This document shows positions 26,894 through 35,656 of a stretch of DNA of 41,061 nt, piece after piece. Source of the DNA: JBGTLA01 sp041744375. Its GTDB lineage: Bacteria; Actinomycetota; Acidimicrobiia; Spongiisociales; ZC4RG35. The first letter of the stretch is position 1, and the number at the start of each line of letters is the position of its first letter. Below the pieces are notes generated by a model. The model was not told where the DNA came from and did not search any database. It saw only the letters and a list, made by a program, of their open reading frames with translations. The stretch spans positions 1 through 41,061 of the forward strand of contig JBGTLA010000017.1 of the NCBI GenBank assembly GCA_041744375.1, written 5' to 3'. Made by a program: the position numbers and the translations under genes.

Positions 26894-27040
26894 GTGGACC
26901 GCGCCACCATCCTCCACGCCGATCTGGATGCCTTCTACCCCTAGCGGAGTAGCTGCTCGATCCAGCGCTCCGGCGTGTCTCCATAGCGGTGGGCGCGGGA
27001 GTCGTGCTGGCGGCCCCGGTCAACTCGAAGCTGCACCGCC
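26894..27040 (+). pseudogene. dinB: dinB (DNA polymerase IV, Y-family) N-terminal remnant
   Basis: From GTG 26894 the frame reads VDRATILHADLDAFYP to a TAG at 26942-26944. ILHADLDAFY is the catalytic-site N-terminus of Y-family polymerases, with both acidic residues. Past the stop, ELLDPALRR-like and VGAGVVLAA pieces continue in shifted frames, matching the next part of the palm domain. The rest of the gene is gone. The same GAGCGTGGACCGCGC start region also follows the intact SLH-like gene at 29552, where dinB is absent. Confidence 0.6.
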
Positions 27041-27289
27041 GCCGAGCTGGCCGCCATCGTCACCAAGGGCAACTATCGCCTGGTCGAAGCTCGACGAGAG
27101 CGCACCATCGACGACGCCTGCGGTAGCCGATCTGGTGGCGAAGGATGTCACAGCCGTCCACAACAGACGACGCCGAAAGACTGGCGCGGATCGCCGAGAA
27201 TCGGACTCCTCGGGCGAATCGCGGCGAACGACAGTTCGGTTTTGGTACCGCTCCTCGTGCAGTGCACGGGCAATGGTGTAGTGATACAT
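27020..27289 (-). CDS. Possible small protein, 89 aa
   Basis: ATG at 27289 has a perfect AGGAGG four bases upstream. It starts MYHYTIARALHEERYQNRT, which resembles the N-terminus of many small actinobacterial proteins of unknown function. After about residue 35 the composition becomes less protein-like (VFRRRLLWTAVTSFATRSAT), suggesting that the original frame is lost and the tail is read-through. It overlaps the dinB debris on the other strand. Treat as a small gene with a decayed 3' part. Confidence 0.35.
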   Translation of the reverse strand: MYHYTIARALHEERYQNRTVVRRDSPEESDSRRSAPVFRRRLLWTAVTSFATRSATAGVVDGALSSSFDQAIVALGDDGGQLGGGAASS

Positions 27290-27407
27290 GTCGCCTCCTG
27301 GCCTCGGCTGTGCCGTCCCTGTGATGTCACATCCCGCAAGATCAGGGATGGCGTTCAAAATCTGCTCCAGGTCGACTCAAGAGAGCCTCAAAAGAGCTAC
27401 TTGTCGC

Positions 27408-27960
27408 TCACGGACCAGCGAGCGAGCAGGACCTTGTCTGCCGACATGGCCCTGCCCTCGGTCGGGAGGCGAGCTTGGATGGCTCTCGATGGGCTAATCC
27501 TTCGGCCCGGCCCAGAGGCACTGTGTAGCCACTTGGGTAGCCGTACCAGACCGCGCGGGGCCGGACTTCGGGCGTAACGGTGGCACGCCGTAGTAGCAGC
27601 GCGACGCTGCTCGATACGTGCACAATGGGATCACACCCATGTTTAGCCGCCGCCCGTAGGACCGATTCGGCTCCAACCACCTTCGTGTGCGCTGCTTCGC
27701 TGGAAAAGCGTGCGTCGAAGCGGTACACCGCAGCCGCGTGGACCACAGCATCACAGCCGGCCAGCGCTGTTGCGACCGACACCGGATCAGTCACGTCCCC
27801 TAGGACATGGTCGACGTCCTGCGACACGCCGAGCGCCTCAAATGCGTGGGCGATCCGGTCCGGTGAACGCACCAGAGCCGAACGTCGTGTCCCTGGGCGA
27901 GCAGCGCTGAGACGCTATGGGATCCACGAACCCCGTACCACCTGTAACAAGAATGCGCAC
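27408..27960 (-). pseudogene. NAD(P)-dependent epimerase/dehydratase, frameshifted and C-truncated
   Basis: From GTG 27960 (GAGGA upstream) the reading VRILVTGGTGFV gives the Rossmann GxxGxxG motif of extended SDR enzymes. One base is then missing (GTGGATCC where GTGGGATCC is needed) before GSHSVSALLAQGHDVRL, and a second indel precedes LVRSPDRIAHAFEALG. The third frame continues DVTDPVSVATALAGCDAVVH, AAAVYRF and VGAESVLRAAAKHGCDPIVH with VSSSVAL, all typical. The catalytic YxxxK region is missing; after RPRAVWYGY the sequence no longer matches the family. At least two frameshifts plus a truncation. Confidence 0.78.
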
Positions 27961-28283
27961 TCCTCAGCCTCCTGCTCGTACCCCGGCTGCCCTTCGTCCT
28001 AGACATCGTGACGATCAGGCAATCTTAGGAAATTCAGGCTGCTGCAGACGGGCCTTGTGTCGGTCTCGTTGCGAGCCTGTCGGCTGGTGGTCGACAGAAG
28101 CGACGTCGAGGAAGATGGGAAGATCAAGCTAACCCCCGGAACGGGTCAAGCGGGAAATCGTCCGATTGGGAGCCGAATTAGGAACGACGATTGATCACCA
28201 CGTGCCGGCCGGGACGTCGTGTAGCAGGCACCGGCCGCTGCACTCGATTAAATTGGCGGCGGGTATGAAGCTAGGAGGCTCAG
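27961..28283. other. Intergenic region between epimerase remnant and SLH-like gene
   Basis: 323 bp with no gene. It should contain the promoter of the SLH-like gene. An AT-rich ATTAAATT at 28247-28254 is a possible -10 region, and AGGAGG at 28274-28279 is its ribosome-binding site. The epimerase pseudogene would have been transcribed divergently. Confidence 0.4.
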
Positions 28284-29504
28284 ATGCGGCGCGTGGCCGG
28301 AATCGTTTCACTGTTGTTGGTGGTAGCCGTTGTCCTGCCGCTAATGGCCCAGGAGGACGGGCCTTTCGAGGATGTCCCGTGGAGCGACCAGTTCGCCGGA
28401 GACATCTGGTGGCTGTCGTCGGAGGGGATTACCCGCGGCTGCAACCCGCCCGCGAATTCGTTGTACTGCCCCAACGGCGCCGTCACCCGGGGGCAGATGG
28501 CGGCGTTCCTGGTCCGAGCTCTCGATCTGACAGCTTCCGGCGAAAGTTTCGCTGACACGCAGGGCCACGTTTTCGAGGGAGACATCAGGCGGTTGGCGGA
28601 GGCAGGAATCACCCGCGGCTGCAACCCGCCGGAGAACACTCTGTTCTGCCCCGAGGACAGCGTCACCCGAGGGCAGATGGCGGCGTTCCTGGTCCGAGCT
28701 CTCGGTCTGACAGCTTCCGGCGAGAGTTTCGCTGACACGCAGGGCCACGTTTTCGAGGGAGACATCAGGCGGTTGGCGGAGGCAGGAATTACCCGAGGCT
28801 GCAACCCGCCGCAGAACACCCGCTTCTGCCCCGACGATCCGGTGACCAGGGCCCAGATGGCCGCCTTTCTCCGTCGGGCGCTGGGCGGAGTAGTTCCGCC
28901 CATTCCGGGGTCGACGACGACCACCACGACGCCCGTCTTCGAGGAGTTCGATCCGATCGTGATCGACGGTAATGGCAACGATACGGTGGCTGTGAGCGTC
29001 CCCAACGACGTTCCCGCCCTCGCCGACATCACCCACGACGGGTCGGCCAACTTCGTGGTTTGGTCGGTCAACGACCAGGGAACCGAGCTACCCCTGCTCG
29101 TCAACGCCATAGGAGTGTACGAGGGCAGGAGGAGCCTCAACACGCAGTGGCACGAAATCAACGGTTTCCGTCCGATGCGGAACATGAGGGTCGTCGCCGA
29201 CGGCAACTGGACCATCACGGTGAGACCGGCCTCGGCGGCACAGGCCCTGAGCTCGGGCACCATTGCAGGTGAGGGGGACGACGTCATCCGCTTCGCGGGC
29301 TCGTCCAACACTCTCGACTGGACCTACGCCAACGGGCCGAACCTCTACATCACCGCTTCCACTGCCAACGGCTCCTTCCCGACGACCAGCCCGATCCTGG
29401 TCGACTCTTTGGGGCAGCCGGCAGGTAGTGTCGCCATCCCGAGCGGGACGGTGTTGTTGGACCTCGACGCGAGGGGGGGATCCTGGACCCTGAGTCTTCC
29501 TTAG
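28284..29504 (+). CDS. Secreted protein with three SLH-like repeats
   Basis: 406 aa. ATG 28284 follows AGGAGG. Residues 1-23 are a signal peptide (MRRVAGIVSLLLVVAVVLPL then MAQ). Three 60-residue repeats follow, each with DIxxLxxxGITRGCNPP, a short Cys-containing loop (LYCPNGAVTRGQMAAFLVRA) and a FADTQGHVFEGDI segment. This is the S-layer-homology pattern with two Cys per unit that would pair. A Thr-rich linker (STTTTTTP, near 214) leads to a C-terminal beta domain of about 190 residues (VWSVNDQGTELPLLVNAIGV, GNWTITVRPAS). Likely cell-wall-attached. Copies or remnants occur at 12645, 26680 and 35657, so the family has spread in this region. Confidence 0.82.
   Translation: MRRVAGIVSLLLVVAVVLPLMAQEDGPFEDVPWSDQFAGDIWWLSSEGITRGCNPPANSLYCPNGAVTRGQMAAFLVRALDLTASGESFADTQGHVFEGDIRRLAEAGITRGCNPPENTLFCPEDSVTRGQMAAFLVRALGLTASGESFADTQGHVFEGDIRRLAEAGITRGCNPPQNTRFCPDDPVTRAQMAAFLRRALGGVVPPIPGSTTTTTTPVFEEFDPIVIDGNGNDTVAVSVPNDVPALADITHDGSANFVVWSVNDQGTELPLLVNAIGVYEGRRSLNTQWHEINGFRPMRNMRVVADGNWTITVRPASAAQALSSGTIAGEGDDVIRFAGSSNTLDWTYANGPNLYITASTANGSFPTTSPILVDSLGQPAGSVAIPSGTVLLDLDARGGSWTLSLP
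28441..28880 (+). repeat. 180-bp tandem coding repeat within the SLH-like gene
   Basis: Units start at 28441, 28621 and 28801 (each with GCAACCCGCC), a period of exactly 180 bp or 60 codons. Long stretches of units 1 and 2 (for example from GCAGATGGCGGCGTTCCTGG through GGAGGCAGGAAT) are nearly base-identical, including silent positions, so duplication or gene conversion was recent. Confidence 0.8.
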
Positions 29505-29514
29505 GACGCCGATA

Positions 29515-29545
29515 CGCGGAGGTTGGTTTTTGTCCCACCTCCGCG
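29515..29545 (+). terminator. Terminator hairpin of the SLH-like gene
   Basis: CGCGGAGGT (29515-29523) and its exact complement ACCTCCGCG (29537-29545) enclose a 13-base loop containing TTTTT. It starts 10 bp past the stop codon. Confidence 0.6.
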
Positions 29546-29695
29546 CCACTATGGGAGCGTGGACCGCGCGCCGAGCTGAGGCAGCAGGATGTTCGTGGAG
29601 CACGAGTCTGCGGGCTCTCGCGGCCCATGGCGTCGAGGACCGATGGCGCTTTACTGGCTTCGATGCACACCATCCCGTAACGCCGTCGTGACGGT

Positions 29696-30921
29696 GTGAG
29701 TCGAGGATGGCGTCATGGCCCACGAGAAGAGCTTCGGGTGATCGAGGGCGGCGGCGTTGTGGCCGCAGAAAGCAATGCGGCTCGCAGGCTGGCCCCATCA
29801 TGGGTGGTCAACACACTTGCCGTCCTCGGCATCATCGGTCTCAGCACCGGCGCGCTGGCAATGGACGACGGGTGGTGGGCCCTTATCTGGGTCGGCTATC
29901 TGGTGATGGGGACGCTGATCCTCCGCCGGCGCCCGGAAACTCCATCGGCTGGGTCCTTCTCGCCATTGGCCTGGCCTGGTCAGTGGCGATGATCGCCTTT
30001 TTGATCCTCGACCGGGTTGCTGACGCTCCTGGCTCTGTCTGGCTGGAAATGCTCTCGTCGATCGTCGGTTACACGGCCTGGATCCTTTTCATCCTGATTC
30101 CTGTGCTGTTTCCATCCGGCAGACCGTCTGACCGCTTCACCCGCGCCTTGTTCATCACGCTGATCCTGGTCCTGATAGGCGTGATCGGGGCCGAGCTCAT
30201 CAGCCCCGATCCCAAGGAGCTGACCGGGATGACCAGTCCGCTGGCTGTTTCGGGACTGGCTTGGTTCGCCCGGTTCATGCTGAACGAAGGATTCATGATC
30301 GTGCCGGTACTGCTCGTTGCCTCGCTGGGCAGCCTCGTGCCCAGATGGAGACGGGCCGAGGGCGTAGAACGTCTTCAGTACAGCTGGTTTCTCGCCGGCC
30401 TGGGGATCGCCATCATCGGATTGGTCGTCACCCAGCTGCTTCCCGACGACGGCTCGTTCCTGGCGTTCTCGATCGTGTTTACGTTCTGCCTCCTGCTCAT
30501 ACCGGCATCGATAGCGGTGGCGGTCCTTCGCTATCGTCTCTACGAGATCGATCGGCTGCTCTCGCGGTCTGTCACCTATGGACTGGTCATCGCCATCCTC
30601 GGGCTCATCTACGCGCTGGGCGCCGTGTGGCTCCCCACGCAGCTCCTCGGTGACCAACCAGAACTGTTCGTAGCGGGATCCACGTTGCTATCGGCCGCCC
30701 TGTTCAACCCATTGCGACGCCGGATCCAACGTGTGGCCGATCGCCGGTTCAACCGATCGCACTACCGGGCCGAGATGGTCGTCAACGACTTTGTTCGGGA
30801 TCTCCGTAACCGGCTCGACTCAAGCGAGGTCACCTCGTTGATGACCGACGTCGTGGCCGACACGCTCCAGCCGGCGACTCTGGGCCTGTGGCTGAGGGAC
30901 TCACAACGACGTCGCGACTGA
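29696..30921 (+). pseudogene. Multi-pass membrane protein (sensor-kinase N-terminal type), one frameshift
   Basis: The N-terminus lies in the frame from GTG 29696 (GTG 29738 also possible): NTLAVLGIIGLSTGALAMDD and ALIWVGYLVMGTLILRRRP. Near 29938 one C seems lost from a CCCC run, and the protein continues in another frame: GNSIGWVLLAIGLAWSV, then six or so further segments. The family-typical RYRLYEIDRLLSRSVTYGLV, ALFNPLRRRIQRVADRRFNR and LQPATLGLWLRD close the protein at 30921. This membrane module often precedes histidine kinase domains but also occurs alone at about 400 aa; no kinase follows here. It is intact except for the indel. Confidence 0.7.
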
Positions 30922-31213
30922 TACGAAGGTACACGGTAGCCCCTTCGGCGGATATGACGTCACCATCGCCGTCTCCCCGTGTTCTCGGGAAACCCGTGAA
31001 CGTTTCGTTCCGCTGTGAGGCAGAAGCGCCGACAACTCCTTCACAGATCGGTCCGGCCCCGTGCGTTCTGGTTCGGCTATGCAAGTGGCTACATGCCTTC
31101 GTCAGTTTCCGCACCGGAAAGACGCCTACTCTGCTTGCCGCAAGGAAGTCCGAGGTCAGTCGGCTGCGATCCACTTTTGCCTGTGTTCTGGGTCGTGGAC
31201 AGTGCGCCCTGGG
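30922..31213. other. Intergenic stretch with an inverted copy of an epimerase-region segment
   Basis: No gene recognised. Bases 31051-31093 match the complement of 27524-27566 at 38 of 43 positions. Translated, both give RPRA-W-GY-SGY. The shared piece may be a short repeat element or a coding remnant. Confidence 0.45.
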
Positions 31214-31906
31214 TTAGTCGTTGTGGCCGGCGCGGGCTGGTGGGAATGTCAGGGTGCGGGCCACTACTTCTGATGCGACGTCGATGAGGTGGCGGTCGTG
31301 GGACCAGGCGTGGGCCCGGAGCACTTCGACGGCGGACCCGGCGTCGATCCCCATCTGAGTCATGACCATGCCGGTGGCTTGATGGAATGTGTCGTGGTCG
31401 GCTGGCTGGTCTAGGGAGGGAGGCTGGTGACTGAGAGAGCCGACGACGAGTGAGGCGAGCTCGTCTGCGATGTGTTCGGCGTCGGCGAGGGTCTCAGGGG
31501 TGATGATGCCATGTCGGTCTTGGAGGTTGAGCGTGGCGAAGGTGGTTCCGTCCACTCGCCAGGGGATGCCGGCGATGGATTGGTAGCCGAGGGCGTCGGC
31601 CTTGGCGGAGAGCCGGGGCCATGGGTTGGTGCGGGAGGGAGCGGTTTCTGCGGTCTTCGAGGTCCCGGTCACTCCGGCGTCGAAACATGGGCCCTCTTGG
31701 AGGGTGAACTCCCATTCGTCCACGCTGCGCGCGTCGTCCGACGAGGAACACAGGAGGACCTGATCGGAGGCTCCGAAAAAGGAGATGCTGGCGTCGCTGA
31801 CGCCCAGCAGTCGGGCGCAGTCCGCGGCCAATGACCTGGGTAGGCCGGATTCGTCCCACGTAGCGAATGATTCCCGCAGAGCATCGAGATCGGTGGGGCT
31901 GATCAT
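31214..31906 (-). CDS. GAF-ANTAR domain regulator (RNA-binding antiterminator type)
   Basis: 230 aa. The ATG at 31906 overlaps the STAS stop (ATGA). Residues about 15-150 are a GAF sensor domain (SLAADCARLLGVSDASISFF, LQEGPCFDAG, YQSIAGIPWRVDGTTFATLN). Residues about 165-225 are an ANTAR domain (HQATGMVMTQMGIDAGSAVE, VLRAHAWSHDRHLIDVASEV), which binds paired hairpins in nascent RNA to prevent termination. GAF-ANTAR proteins act as signal-responsive antiterminators in actinobacteria. It is translationally coupled to a STAS protein, suggesting a shared stress signal. Confidence 0.85.
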   Translation of the reverse strand: MISPTDLDALRESFATWDESGLPRSLAADCARLLGVSDASISFFGASDQVLLCSSSDDARSVDEWEFTLQEGPCFDAGVTGTSKTAETAPSRTNPWPRLSAKADALGYQSIAGIPWRVDGTTFATLNLQDRHGIITPETLADAEHIADELASLVVGSLSHQPPSLDQPADHDTFHQATGMVMTQMGIDAGSAVEVLRAHAWSHDRHLIDVASEVVARTLTFPPARAGHND

Positions 31907-32283
31907 CGGTTCGCTCGTTCTTCGATCATCGAGTTCAAACCAACCAGTTCGAGAAGTCGGCGCACCCGCGACGACGGTTCTCGCAGGGTGATCGTCTCGG
32001 AACCGTGCCCATCGACGGCGTTGAGTAGAGAGCGCAAGCCGCTTACGTCCATGAACTCGAGATTGGGGAGCAGGTAGACGATCTTTCGGGGATGGCCACC
32101 GTTCCTGCTCGGATTGTTGTAGGGCTCGAGGTGCTGTTTCAGTATGGGGCCGGTGGCGAGATCAAGTTCGCCTCGCACCTCGATCACCCAAGCGGAGGGA
32201 TCTTCGCTTCTCACCGAAACGCCGAAAGAAGGAGAGTAGTAACCGGATGAGCCTGCTCTCGATTCGGAATCTGTGTGGATCAT
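31903..32283 (-). CDS. STAS-domain anti-sigma factor antagonist
   Basis: 126 aa from ATG 32283, with a purine-rich GGGAGG upstream; a longer frame starting at 32373 adds a Gln/Pro/Asn-rich stretch that looks non-coding. The STAS fold shows VIEVRGELDLATGPILKQHL, the strand KIVYLLPNLEFMDVSGLRSL with the candidate phosphorylation Ser in DVSGL, and ITLREPSSRVRRLLELVGLN. By family, it would bind and sequester an anti-sigma kinase when unphosphorylated. No RsbW-like kinase is nearby. It forms a two-gene unit with the GAF-ANTAR gene. Confidence 0.82.
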   Translation of the reverse strand: MIHTDSESRAGSSGYYSPSFGVSVRSEDPSAWVIEVRGELDLATGPILKQHLEPYNNPSRNGGHPRKIVYLLPNLEFMDVSGLRSLLNAVDGHGSETITLREPSSRVRRLLELVGLNSMIEERANR

Positions 32284-32417
32284 GTCCTGGCCCTCCCTAA
32301 GGGGTTGGGGTCCGCCAGGATCTAGAGCAGACTCGTTCGGTTGCGCTTGCTCGTTCGGTTGCGCTTGGCCCACTCTACGGGCTTATGCGCACTATGGGAA
32401 GAACGGGAAAACCAGCC

Positions 32418-33152
32418 CTAATCTACAGAAGTGAGCTGGGGTGGTGTCAGCTCCCCCGAGACGATGGCCGTGGCGATCTCTCGCAGCCGCTCGTTGTTGT
32501 TGCGGGCATATTCCCGGATGCGACCGAAAGCCTCGTCCATGGTGAGTTCCGCCTCCTGGGCGACGATTCCTTTAGCCTGCTCAATCACCACCCGGGTCTC
32601 GAGAGCGGTCTGGAGCTGGGAAATGAGGGTCCGGTCGTCGAGGGTCAACCGGGACTGGAGAATGGCGATGGTGGCCAGGTCCGCCAGAGCTTGGGCGACG
32701 GTCAGGTCGGCGTCGGTGAGATCTTCGGCGTCTGTCAGGAACAGGTCGAGCGCCCCCAGCACCTGGCCGCGGAGGCGCATCGGAACAGCCGTGACGGCGT
32801 GGAATCCTGCCAGGAGGGCCGCCTCAACAAACTCCGGCCATCTCTGCCGAGCTTCGGATTCGGTCAGTGGACCGGAATGCACGGGCAGGCCGGTACGAAA
32901 CGCCTCTGACCCCGGACCGCCCTCGTTCTCCAGCTCCAGCAGCTCTACGACATGCGTCGCCTCACTGCTCGCCGCTGCCACCCTCAATCCTCCGTTCCCG
33001 TCGGTCAACAACAATCCCGACTGAGCCACATCCAACAGGTCCGTGCAGCTGACCAGGAGTTCATGGAACAAGTCGATTACTTCGAAATCCGATACCAGCG
33101 TGTCAGCCATGCTGATCAGCGCCGCTGTCAAGCGACCCTCTCGTGATGCCAT
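32418..33152 (-). CDS. GAF-ANTAR domain regulator
   Basis: 244 aa from ATG 33152; the open frame extends to 33269, but MASREGRLTAALISMADTLV is the usual family start. No Shine-Dalgarno is visible; TATTCT about 14 bases upstream would fit a -10 and a short-leader mRNA. The GAF domain covers about residues 10-160 (DVAQSGLLLTDGNGGLRVAA, FHAVTAVPMRLRGQVLGALD). The ANTAR domain is VIEQAKGIVAQEAELTMDEA followed by FGRIREYARNNNERLREIAT. It is the second such antiterminator in this cluster, with a different GAF sequence, so the two probably sense different cues. Confidence 0.84.
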   Translation of the reverse strand: MASREGRLTAALISMADTLVSDFEVIDLFHELLVSCTDLLDVAQSGLLLTDGNGGLRVAAASSEATHVVELLELENEGGPGSEAFRTGLPVHSGPLTESEARQRWPEFVEAALLAGFHAVTAVPMRLRGQVLGALDLFLTDAEDLTDADLTVAQALADLATIAILQSRLTLDDRTLISQLQTALETRVVIEQAKGIVAQEAELTMDEAFGRIREYARNNNERLREIATAIVSGELTPPQLTSVD

Positions 33153-33492
33153 GGGGTACAAGAATACCGGTTGAGAATCGTGGAGAGTTGGTGGAGCAGT
33201 AACAGCGCGTTCTGCCCGCAAGTTTTCAAGTTCTCCTATTGTTGAATCCTCTGAAATGGCGGACCGCACTTCCCGCCACTCGTCGCCGGTGCGGCGATCC
33301 TGCTTGGCTTTGTCGGGGGAGGCGCATTGTCGACGGACCCGCGGTATGGCCTGGCTCTGGGCGGCGGTCGTCGCGTGGTGGAAATGGCTCGCCGGTGCTT
33401 CGATCAGCCTCTTCTGGAGTGTCCCGCATCCCGATGGAGGGCGCCGTTGGTCCGACCAGGCTCTTCGGTGGCGGTCTCTCGCAGCTGCCGGG
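33153..33492. other. Intergenic region of about 340 bp
   Basis: No supported gene; open frames here are shadows without family motifs. It contains the upstream region of the GAF-ANTAR gene on the minus strand and the 3' flank of the methyltransferase remnant. Confidence 0.4.
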
Positions 33493-34219
33493 TCACGTCA
33501 CCCACACCGAAACGTGCGATCGGCTCTCGTTGGTGAACGAACTGGGGTCCCAGCCGCCCCACCGCTCACGCAGCGTCAGGCCGGCCAGGCGGGCCATCAG
33601 GTCGAGCTCGGACGGCCACACATAGCGGAAAGGCGCCGACAACCTTTCCACGGCATCGCCGTCGATGGAGTAGTGGTGTGAGTAGACGATCTGGGTCGGG
33701 ATGTCGGTGTACCCATCGAAGCCGACGTGGGTGGGGGTGACCGTGAACGCCTGGACCGACTCGCCCGGAGGCGGCCGGCGCAGGTCGGGGACGGTCACCT
33801 CGATGACGAACCGCCCGCCTGGCTCGAGATCATCGGCGACTGTGCCGAAACAGGCCACCTGGTCGTCCTGTGCTGTGAGGTTCATGATGGTGTTGTACAC
33901 CAGGTAGACCAGCCGGAAGGCGCCCTCCACTCGGGTGGTGGCGAAATCGCCGATGGTGACGTCGATCCGGTCGCCTCCTGTCTTCGCCCGCAGTCGTTGC
34001 ACCATCGCCGGTGAGATGTCGATGCCGTGGACTGCCAGGCCGACCGGCGAGCGGGAGGGCTACCCGGCCGGTGCCGATGCCGAGTGCGAGGACCGGTCCT
34101 GCCCTTGCCTCTTCGGCCAGGAAGGCCACGGCCGGATCGAGGACGGCGGGATCGAACATGCCCGCCGATGCCTCGTCGTAGCCGTCGGCGAGTCCTTCGC
34201 CGAAGTGGATCTCGGTCAT
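33493..34219 (-). pseudogene. Class I SAM-dependent methyltransferase, one frameshift
   Basis: ATG 34219 starts MTEIHFGEGLADGYDEASAG. The SAM-binding loop appears as VLALGIGTGRVALPLAGR. Near 34055 a base is missing (GGTCGGCCTGG where one more G is expected) and the protein continues LAVHGIDISPAMVQRLRAKT, then DVTIGDFATTRVEG, then RLVYLVYNTIMNLTAQDDQV and a C-terminal half ending at 33493. The architecture matches Methyltransf_25-type enzymes of about 240 aa. Without the indel it would be complete. Substrate unknown. Confidence 0.75.
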
Positions 34220-34389
34220 CGCTCCACTCTGTCCGGAAGGCGGGGACTTCGCCAGTTGATATTCAGCGGCATCGACCGGCTCGGCCGGCTCAATCGAGAA
34301 GGACCAACCGCCAGACCCTGCCAACCACCTTCTGTCGATCTGGTCTTACCGCGTCGGGAGTCTTGTGACATGGTTCTCTCCGCGTGACC

Positions 34390-34923
34390 TCATCGCATTT
34401 CGGGTGTCAGCTTCGCGATGTAGGGGAGGGTCCGATAGCGTTCGGTGTAGTCGAGGCCGTAACCCACGACCCAGGTGTCGGGGATGGCGAATCCCAGATA
34501 GTCGATCGTCACGAACGTCTCGGTTCGGTCCGGTTTGTGAAGCAGCGTGCAGGTCTTGAATGAGGCCGGGTGACGGGCCTCGAGCAGGCGCTGCAGGTAA
34601 TTCAGTGTTCGGCCGGTGTCGACGATGTCCTCGACCAGAAGCACGTGCTCCCCATGGATGTCCTGGCGGAGATCCATCAAGAGCCGTACCGAGTCCGGTC
34701 GCTCGTCCTGGCGATCGCCGTAGCTCGACACGGCGATGAACTCCACCCTGTGGCTGACGTTCAGCCTCCGGGCCAGGTCGGCCAGGAAGATGAACGAACC
34801 CTTGAGGACTCCGACGAGCACCAGCAGATCGACATCTGAATGATCCTTATCGATCTGCCGAGCAAGCTCTGTCACTCGCTCTCGGATCTCGGACTCCGAA
34901 AAAAACTCAGGTGGCGCTGTCAT
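34390..34923 (-). CDS. hpt: Hypoxanthine phosphoribosyltransferase
   Basis: 177 aa, full length for bacterial Hpt. The PRPP-binding loop is VLLVEDIVDTGRTLNYL (about residues 95-111). GVLKGSFIFLADLARR near residue 40 holds the pyrophosphate-loop KGS, and SSYGD and the late WVVGYGLDYTERYRTLPYI complete the family pattern. It converts hypoxanthine or guanine plus PRPP to IMP or GMP in purine salvage. It is downstream of and co-directional with dodecin (71-bp gap). This is a housekeeping gene, so the stretch may be older chromosome rather than insert. Confidence 0.93.
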   Translation of the reverse strand: MTAPPEFFSESEIRERVTELARQIDKDHSDVDLLVLVGVLKGSFIFLADLARRLNVSHRVEFIAVSSYGDRQDERPDSVRLLMDLRQDIHGEHVLLVEDIVDTGRTLNYLQRLLEARHPASFKTCTLLHKPDRTETFVTIDYLGFAIPDTWVVGYGLDYTERYRTLPYIAKLTPEMR

Positions 34924-34994
34924 TGCCTCGGCGCCTCCGGTTCAATCGGATTATTGGGATCCGCCGTGGGCGTGCCGTTGAACCCGCCTCGCGA

Positions 34995-35195
34995 TCAGTT
35001 GACCACGAAGGTGAGCTTGACATCAACCTGGTACTCAACGACCTGCCCGTTCTCGACCTTGACCTTCTGGCCCTGGATCCAAGCCTCCCGGATCGCCTGC
35101 ACCGATTCTCCGGCCTTGTTCACGGCCTGCTGCACCGCGTCCTCGAAGGACTCGGGTGAGCGTGCTGTGAGCTCTATCACCTTGGCCACCGACAT
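34995..35195 (-). CDS. Dodecin
   Basis: 66 aa from ATG 35195 with AAAGGAG seven bases upstream. The whole family pattern is present: MSVAKVIELTARSPESFEDA, VNKAGESVQAIREAW with the flavin-stacking Trp, and a strand ending YQVDVKLTFVV. Dodecins form hollow dodecamers that store FMN or riboflavin (and CoA in actinobacteria), buffering free flavin. Length and sequence are typical. Confidence 0.92.
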   Translation of the reverse strand: MSVAKVIELTARSPESFEDAVQQAVNKAGESVQAIREAWIQGQKVKVENGQVVEYQVDVKLTFVVN

Positions 35196-35656
35196 CCGTA
35201 TCTCCTTTCGACGGCCTCAGCATGACCATTCCGCGGCGGACGCTCGGAGGACAGAGGCGAAAGACCTCACTGCTCGAGCGGATGGCAGGGTCCGCCGCCC
35301 ATGCCTGCTTGCTCGCAGCACCTCGAATCTCGAGACCCATCAAGGATCTGCTCAGTGACTGGGCCTGACGAAGCCAGGGGTAGTCGTTGGAGAGCCGATC
35401 GAGGTGCTCCCCGATGTTCTGTTCCGCTGGCCGCCTCGTCGACAGGCGCGACCCGGGGTGCCGCCGCCTCGGCTTGTGCGGCGGCCTCTAACCTTGATTA
35501 CGGCGAATCGCGGCATGACATTATGTCTCAGGGACCTCTCACGTACCGGTTGCGGATGGCAGCGCACCAATCACCGGAGGAGGAGAGCGACTGCAATACT
35601 CTGTCGGCTCTCACAGACCGCCTCGGCGCCGTAAGGCTCGTAGATAGATCCTCGCC
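35196..35656. other. About 460 bp without a recognisable gene
   Basis: Short frames only. A GCCGCC/GGCGGC hairpin lies at about 35461-35483. The 5' end of the lipoprotein pseudogene that follows probably lay in the last 50 bp but is no longer readable. Confidence 0.4.

Noticed and set aside
28280..29311. 343-codon minus-strand frame opposite the SLH-like gene
   Set aside because: Its internal repeats only mirror the 180-bp repeats of the real gene.
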